Source of the DNA: CAZCBN01 sp964496975
Lineage (GTDB): Bacteria; Planctomycetota; Phycisphaerae; Phycisphaerales; UBA1924
Assembly (NCBI GenBank): GCA_964496975.1
Contig: CAZCBN010000142.1
Coordinates: 1-7,934, forward strand
Reading direction: 5' to 3'
Length of the DNA stretch: 7,934 nucleotides
Below are positions 4,449 through 7,934 of this stretch, piece after piece. A model generated the notes under the pieces. It saw only the letters and a program-made list of their open reading frames with translations, did no database searches and was not told the origin of the DNA. The position numbers and the translations under genes are program-made. Each line of letters begins with the position of its first letter. Position 1 is the first letter of the stretch.

Positions 4449-6404
4449 ATGGTGAAGCTGGCGGCCGCGGTGGTGCTGCTGGTGGCGGTGCTGGCGGCGG
4501 TGGTGTCGCTGGACCGGCCTCTGCCGCGGGCGGACTTCACGCTGGCGTTCGTGGCCGAGGTGAACACGCTCGACCCGCAGCGGATGAGCTGGGAGCAGGA
4601 CCTCGAGACGGCGCGGTTCGTGTTTGAGTGCCTGGTGCGGAACGACCCGGCCGACGCGGCGTTCGGCGTTGTGCCGGGCGTGGCGGAGCGCTGGGAGGTG
4701 AGCGCGGACGGGCGGGAGTACCGGTTCTTTCTCCGGCCCGCGGCGCGGTGGTCCAACGGGGAGCGGGTGCTCGCGGGGCACTTTGTGTCGTCGTGGCGGC
4801 GGGGGCTGCTGCCGGACGTGGCGTCGGACTTTTTCTCGCTGTTCGCGCTGATCGAGGGCGGGGCGGAGTTTGCGGCGTGGCGCACGCGCGAGCTCGCGGC
4901 GATGGAGCGCGGGGAGTCGGGGTACGCCGACGGGGCGGCGCTGTGGCGGGCGACGGTCGCGGAGTTTGAGCGGGGGGTGTCGCTGCGGGCGGAGGGGGAG
5001 GGCGTGCTGTGGCTTCGGCTGGCGCGGCCCGTGCCGTACTTTTTGGACCTGCTGGCGTTGCCGGTGTTTGCGCCGGTGTACCCGCCTTTGGTGGAGCGGT
5101 TTGAGACGGCCGATGCGCGCACGGGCCGGGTGCTGCGGCGGCCCGGGTGGACCAAGGGGGGCGTGCTGGTGAGCAACGGGCCGTTCCGGCTGGAGCGGTG
5201 GCGCTTCCGGCGGGAGATGCGCTTTGCGGTGAACGAGCACTATTGGGACCGGGCGTCGCTCGCGCTGCGCAGCGTGGCGGTGCTGTCGATCCCCGACCCC
5301 AACGCGCAGGTGCTGGCGTTTCAGACGGGCGTGGTGGACTGGCTCGTGGACGTGGCGGCGGGGTACCGGGGGGACATGGTGCGGGCGAAGCGGGCCTTTC
5401 GCGCCGAGCACGCCGAGGCCGTGCGGGAGATGGAGGCGCGGGGCGTGGACCGGTTCAGCATCGACCGGCTGCTGCCGGCGGACGAGCGGGCCCACGTGCA
5501 CACGGTGACGGCGTTCGCGACGTACTTCTGGAACTTCAACTGCGGGGCGACGCTGCCGGACGGTCGGACGAACCCGTTCGCCGACGCGCGGGTGCGGCGG
5601 GCGTTTGCGATGTGCGTGGACAAACGGGCGATCGTGGACGACATCCGCCGGCTCGGGGAGCCGACGGCGGGGGCGCTCGTGCCGCCCGGGGCGCTCGCGG
5701 GGTACACGCCGCCGCGGGGGCTGCCGAACGTGGGCGATGCGGCGACCGAAGACGAGCGGCGGGCGATTGTGGCGGAGGCGCGGCGGCTGCTGGCCGAGGC
5801 GGGGTACGCCGAGCCGGCGCGCGACTTCCCGGTGACGGTGGAGCTGCTGTTCAACAAGGACGCGGGGCACGACCTGGTGGCGCAGGCGATCGCGAAGAAC
5901 TGGCAGGAGCACCTGGGCGTGCGGGTGTCGCTCGCGCAGAAGGACCTGAAGGTGTTCCGCAACGACCTGAGCCGGCACGACTACATGACAAGCCGGGCGA
6001 GCTGGTTCGCGGACTATCCCGACCCGACGACGTTTTTGGAGATCTGCCGCACAGGGGACGGGAACAACGACCGCGACTTTTCACACCCCGTGTACGACGC
6101 GCTGCTGGACCGGGCGGCGGAGGAGACGGACGCGGGCGCGCGGCTCGCCCTGCTGGCCGAGGCGGAGCGGGTGCTGATGGAAGAGCAGGTGCCGATGATC
6201 CCGCTGTTCCACTACGTGGACCTGTACATGTTTGACCCCAAGCGGGTGACGGGCCTGAGCACGCACCCGCGGACGACGCAGTACGTGGGCCATGTGGACG
6301 TGCTGGGCGACGGCGTGGGGCCCGACGTGCCGCGGCCCGTCACGGCGAAGGGCGGGGCGAAGGGCGGGGCGAAGGCCGATTCGGCGGCGGAGACGCGGCC
6401 ATGA
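4449..6404 (+). CDS. Peptide ABC transporter substrate-binding protein, OppA/DppA-like
   Basis: Extracytoplasmic binding protein of solute-binding family 5, expected to capture oligopeptides or similar solutes for an ABC importer. Family signatures are VNTLDP (residues 38-43), VSNGPFRLERW (from 241) followed by NEHYWD, WNFNC (about 361), and SWFADYPDP (518-526), which matches a well-known OppA segment. At 651 residues it is about 100 longer than E. coli OppA. Extra length lies in a helical stretch before the FWNFNC segment and in a C-terminal tail (about 617-651) with a KGGAKGGAK repeat. The N-terminus (residues 2-20) is hydrophobic but has no lipobox Cys and no clear AxA cleavage site, so it may stay as a membrane anchor instead of becoming a lipoprotein. 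The gene overlaps the permease gene by four bases. The exact ligand cannot be read from the sequence. Confidence 0.94.
   Translation: MVKLAAAVVLLVAVLAAVVSLDRPLPRADFTLAFVAEVNTLDPQRMSWEQDLETARFVFECLVRNDPADAAFGVVPGVAERWEVSADGREYRFFLRPAARWSNGERVLAGHFVSSWRRGLLPDVASDFFSLFALIEGGAEFAAWRTRELAAMERGESGYADGAALWRATVAEFERGVSLRAEGEGVLWLRLARPVPYFLDLLALPVFAPVYPPLVERFETADARTGRVLRRPGWTKGGVLVSNGPFRLERWRFRREMRFAVNEHYWDRASLALRSVAVLSIPDPNAQVLAFQTGVVDWLVDVAAGYRGDMVRAKRAFRAEHAEAVREMEARGVDRFSIDRLLPADERAHVHTVTAFATYFWNFNCGATLPDGRTNPFADARVRRAFAMCVDKRAIVDDIRRLGEPTAGALVPPGALAGYTPPRGLPNVGDAATEDERRAIVAEARRLLAEAGYAEPARDFPVTVELLFNKDAGHDLVAQAIAKNWQEHLGVRVSLAQKDLKVFRNDLSRHDYMTSRASWFADYPDPTTFLEICRTGDGNNDRDFSHPVYDALLDRAAEETDAGARLALLAEAERVLMEEQVPMIPLFHYVDLYMFDPKRVTGLSTHPRTTQYVGHVDVLGDGVGPDVPRPVTAKGGAKGGAKADSAAETRP
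6347..6376 (+). repeat. 12-bp tandem repeat near the end of the binding-protein gene
   Basis: GAAGGGCGGGGC occurs at 6347-6358 and 6359-6370, followed by a partial copy GAAGGC. It encodes the KGGAKGGAK part of the C-terminal tail. The tail lies past the last conserved binding-protein segment, so it should not affect the ligand fold. Confidence 0.75.
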
Positions 6405-7414
6405 TGCGCCTGATCGTCGCGCGGCTCCTGCAGTTGCCGGTGGTGCTGGGCGTGATCTACGTGCTCACGCTGACGCTGGCGTTCGCGATCCCCGGCAACC
6501 CGTTGGAGAAGCCCGAGGGCCGCCGGCCGCCGCCCGAGGTCGCAGAGCAGCTGCTGCGGCAGTACAACCTGGACAGCCTGCCGCGGTTCGCCGTGTCGTA
6601 TCTTGATCGTGCGAGCGGGGCAGCGTTTGTGCGCGACTGGGCGTCGGGGTCGCTCGCGGATGAGGCGCGGCGTGCGGCGGACGCCGGCGTGTCGCCGCCG
6701 CGGCGGCCGGTGTTTGACCTGGGCCCGAGCCTGCAGTACGACGACTGGACGGTGAACGAGATCATCGGCGACTCGCTGCCGGTGAGCGTGACGCTCGGCG
6801 CGGCGGCGATCGTGATCGCGCTGGTGATCGGCCTGACGGCGGGCGTGGTGGGCGCGGCGCGGCCCAACTCGTTCGCCGACCTGGCGACGCTGACCGTTGC
6901 GCTCGTGGGCGTGAGCCTGCCGGGGTTTGTCGTCGGCACGCTGCTGCTGCTCGTGTTCTGCGTGTGGCTCGGCGTGCTGCCCGTCGCAGGGTGGGGGACG
7001 CTTCGGGCCATGGTGCTGCCGGCGGTGACGCTGAGCCTGCCCTTCGCGGCGTACATCGCGCGGCTGACGCGGCTCGGCATGATCGAGGCGCTCGGGGCCG
7101 ACTACGTGCGCACCGCGCGGGCGAAAGGGGCGGGCGCGGCGAGCGTGCTGCTGCGCCACGCGCTGAAGAACGCGTTCCTGCCCGTGCTCAGCTATCTGGG
7201 CCCCGCGACGGCGATCGCGATGACGGGGTCGTTCGTGGTGGAGCGGGTCTTTAGCGTGCCAGGGCTTGGGCAGCACTTCGTGAACGCGGTGAAGAACAAG
7301 GACGTGTTCCTCATCATGGGCGTCGTGCTGATCTTCTCGACCATGCTCGTGCTGTTCAACCTGGCCGTGGACGTGCTGTACCGCTGGGTGGACCCGCGGG
7401 TGGAGCAAGGGTGA
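6401..7414 (+). CDS. Peptide ABC transporter permease, OppB/DppB-like
   Basis: Inner-membrane permease (337 residues), one half of the translocation channel of a peptide-type ABC importer. It shows the family order: TM1 (about 10-30), an extracytoplasmic loop ending in DLGPSLQYDDWTVNEII (from 106) and LPVSVTLG, then five more membrane segments. The cytoplasmic EAA loop that contacts the ATPase is clear at about 229-262 (EALGADYVRTARAKG, then RHALKNAFLPVL), and the C-terminus VDVLYRWVDPRV is typical. About 31 extra residues sit in the first loop (about 69-103) compared with E. coli OppB as remembered; the total length difference is also 31. ATG 6401 overlaps the upstream stop as ATGA, with GGAG at 6389-6392 eight bases ahead; ATG 6404 is a possible second start. 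No OppC, OppD or OppF gene follows. Confidence 0.95.
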   Translation: MMRLIVARLLQLPVVLGVIYVLTLTLAFAIPGNPLEKPEGRRPPPEVAEQLLRQYNLDSLPRFAVSYLDRASGAAFVRDWASGSLADEARRAADAGVSPPRRPVFDLGPSLQYDDWTVNEIIGDSLPVSVTLGAAAIVIALVIGLTAGVVGAARPNSFADLATLTVALVGVSLPGFVVGTLLLLVFCVWLGVLPVAGWGTLRAMVLPAVTLSLPFAAYIARLTRLGMIEALGADYVRTARAKGAGAASVLLRHALKNAFLPVLSYLGPATAIAMTGSFVVERVFSVPGLGQHFVNAVKNKDVFLIMGVVLIFSTMLVLFNLAVDVLYRWVDPRVEQG

Positions 7415-7430
7415 GGACGCTTCGAGCGCG

Positions 7431-7457
7431 GACGCGGAGACGGCGGAGACGGCGGAG
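7431..7457 (+). repeat. 9-bp tandem repeat after the permease gene
   Basis: About three imperfect copies of a 9-bp unit (GGCGGAGAC) follow each other in non-coding DNA 17 bp after the permease stop. Looks like simple slippage. Confidence 0.6.
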
Positions 7458-7532
7458 GGCACGCGGTGGGTTGCGGGGGATGACGCCGGCCTCTTTCGCA
7501 GGCGTTGCATCCTTCGACTGCAGCGCTTTTGC

Positions 7533-7556
7533 AAGACAAAGCCCGACGCGCAGGGC
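7533..7556 (-). terminator. Possible terminator of the minus-strand gene
   Basis: Read on the minus strand, GCCC (7556-7553) pairs with GGGC (7544-7541) around eight bases and is followed by TTTGTCTT (7540-7533). The stem is only four pairs, but GC-rich and with a T-rich tract after it. A separate perfect 7-bp inverted repeat lies between it and the stop codon (7556-7590). Confidence 0.35.
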
Positions 7557-7590
7557 GCAGACGGGGCAGGCGTGCGCGGGTCGGTCTGCG
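7556..7590 (-). other. 7-bp inverted repeat just past the minus-strand stop
   Basis: CGCAGAC at 7556-7562 is perfectly complementary to GTCTGCG at 7584-7590, separated by 21 bases. It starts seven bases past the minus-strand TAA (7598-7600), so it could be a 3'-end structure for that transcript. Confidence 0.35.
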
Positions 7591-7597
7591 GTGCGGC

Positions 7598-7933
7598 TTA
7601 GTCGGCGGCCGGCTCGAAGGTCGCGCCACGCAGCACGTCGAAGCTGACGAACTGGCCGGGCGAGAAGCGGTCGGCCCGCTGGCGGGCGTCGGTCAGGCGG
7701 CACAGGATCGGCACGCCGGCGTGGACGGTGATGGTGTTGGCCGCGGGGTCGACGTCGATGACGCTGCCCTGCACGCGGCGGGGGCGGCCGAAGATGGGCT
7801 CAACAAAGCGGCCGCCGGAGGTGACGACATCCACGCGGCGCGCGTCGGCGCGGATGCGGCCGATGACCTTTCGGCCGACCTCGGTCGCCCCGGCGGCGCC
7901 GCCGGCGGGGAGGGGCTGCAGGTGCACCTTGTA
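7598..7933 (-). CDS. C-terminal part of a protein of unknown function (partial)
   Basis: The frame is open to the right edge of the window, so only the last 111 residues and the TAA stop are seen. The visible start is Tyr-Lys-Val-His-Leu-Gln; a GTG at 7927 could be a start, but too little upstream sequence is present to judge. The region from about 50 residues onward alternates hydrophobic and polar residues (GSVIDVDPAANTITVHAG, then FSPGQFVSFDV), which suggests a small beta-barrel or OB-like domain ending in GATFEPAAD. I do not recognise the family. It is transcribed towards the opp-like unit and is unlikely to be part of it. That it is a real gene is supported by a protein-like composition with few low-complexity runs, unlike the antisense frames elsewhere in the window. 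Confidence 0.62.
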   Translation of the reverse strand, partial: YKVHLQPLPAGGAAGATEVGRKVIGRIRADARRVDVVTSGGRFVEPIFGRPRRVQGSVIDVDPAANTITVHAGVPILCRLTDARQRADRFSPGQFVSFDVLRGATFEPAAD

Positions 7934-7934
7934 G

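Larger units (their letters stand above)
7415..7597. other. Convergent intergenic region
   Basis: This 183-bp stretch separates the permease stop from the minus-strand stop at 7598. It contains a short repeat of GGCGGAGAC (about 7431-7457), a patch of lower GC at about 7490-7540, and inverted repeats suited to ending the minus-strand transcript. I see no gene and no strong intrinsic terminator for the permease transcript. Confidence 0.5.

Noticed and set aside
1532..5176. Very long open frame on the minus strand (over 1,200 codons) running antisense to five + strand features
   Set aside because: It is Arg/Pro/His/Ala-rich with no recognisable domain and spans several well-supported + strand genes and the gap between them. 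Stop codons are rare by chance in DNA this GC-rich.
3774..5978. Minus-strand open frame opposite the HEAT-like and binding-protein genes
   Set aside because: Arg/Pro/His-rich shadow of strongly supported + strand genes; no domain seen.
1..7934. Mobile element, tRNA or rRNA
   Set aside because: No transposase or integrase gene, no terminal inverted repeats with flanking duplications, and no tRNA or rRNA signatures were seen on either strand.

Overview
The window is very GC-rich (roughly three quarters G+C by eye) and densely coded, mostly on the + strand. The combination of strongly GC-biased third codon positions, a long coiled-coil lipoprotein, a secreted HEAT-like protein and a plant-type ferredoxin-NADP reductase would suit a planctomycete, perhaps of the Phycisphaerae. 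That placement is an inference; no rRNA or other decisive marker is present.

Layout. 1-244 is a C-rich leader with a possible extended -10 promoter and a degenerate 12-bp tandem repeat. 245-1813 encodes an unrecognised coiled-coil lipoprotein with an acidic tail built partly from a 15-bp repeat. 1865-2857 encodes a plant-type ferredoxin-NADP(+) reductase. 2858-3193 is a G-rich, hairpin-rich non-coding gap with a strong G-quadruplex motif. 3194-7414 is a compact unit of three genes: a secreted HEAT-like protein, an OppA/DppA-type peptide-binding protein with an N-terminal hydrophobic anchor, and an OppB/DppB-type permease. The second gene starts 7 bp after the first, and the third overlaps the second by ATGA, so translational coupling is likely. 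7415-7597 is a convergent intergenic region. 7598-7933 is the 3' part of a minus-strand gene of unknown function that runs off the window.

How the genes work together. The binding protein and permease should form part of an ABC importer for oligopeptides or a related solute. The second permease (OppC type) and the ATPases (OppD/OppF) do not follow; a convergent gene lies there instead, so those subunits must be encoded elsewhere or the transporter is incomplete. The HEAT-like protein is probably an extracytoplasmic partner, inferred only from operon position and secretion signal. The reductase would exchange electrons between ferredoxin or flavodoxin and NADP(H); nothing ties it functionally to the lipoprotein except adjacency.

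I see no mobile element, CRISPR array, tRNA or rRNA. I do not see a clear new system. The most unusual points are the incomplete transporter operon, the non-lipoprotein binding protein, the loop insertion in the permease, a 19-nt near-identical segment encoding VNTLDP in both the HEAT-like and binding-protein genes, and the G-quadruplex/hairpin gap.
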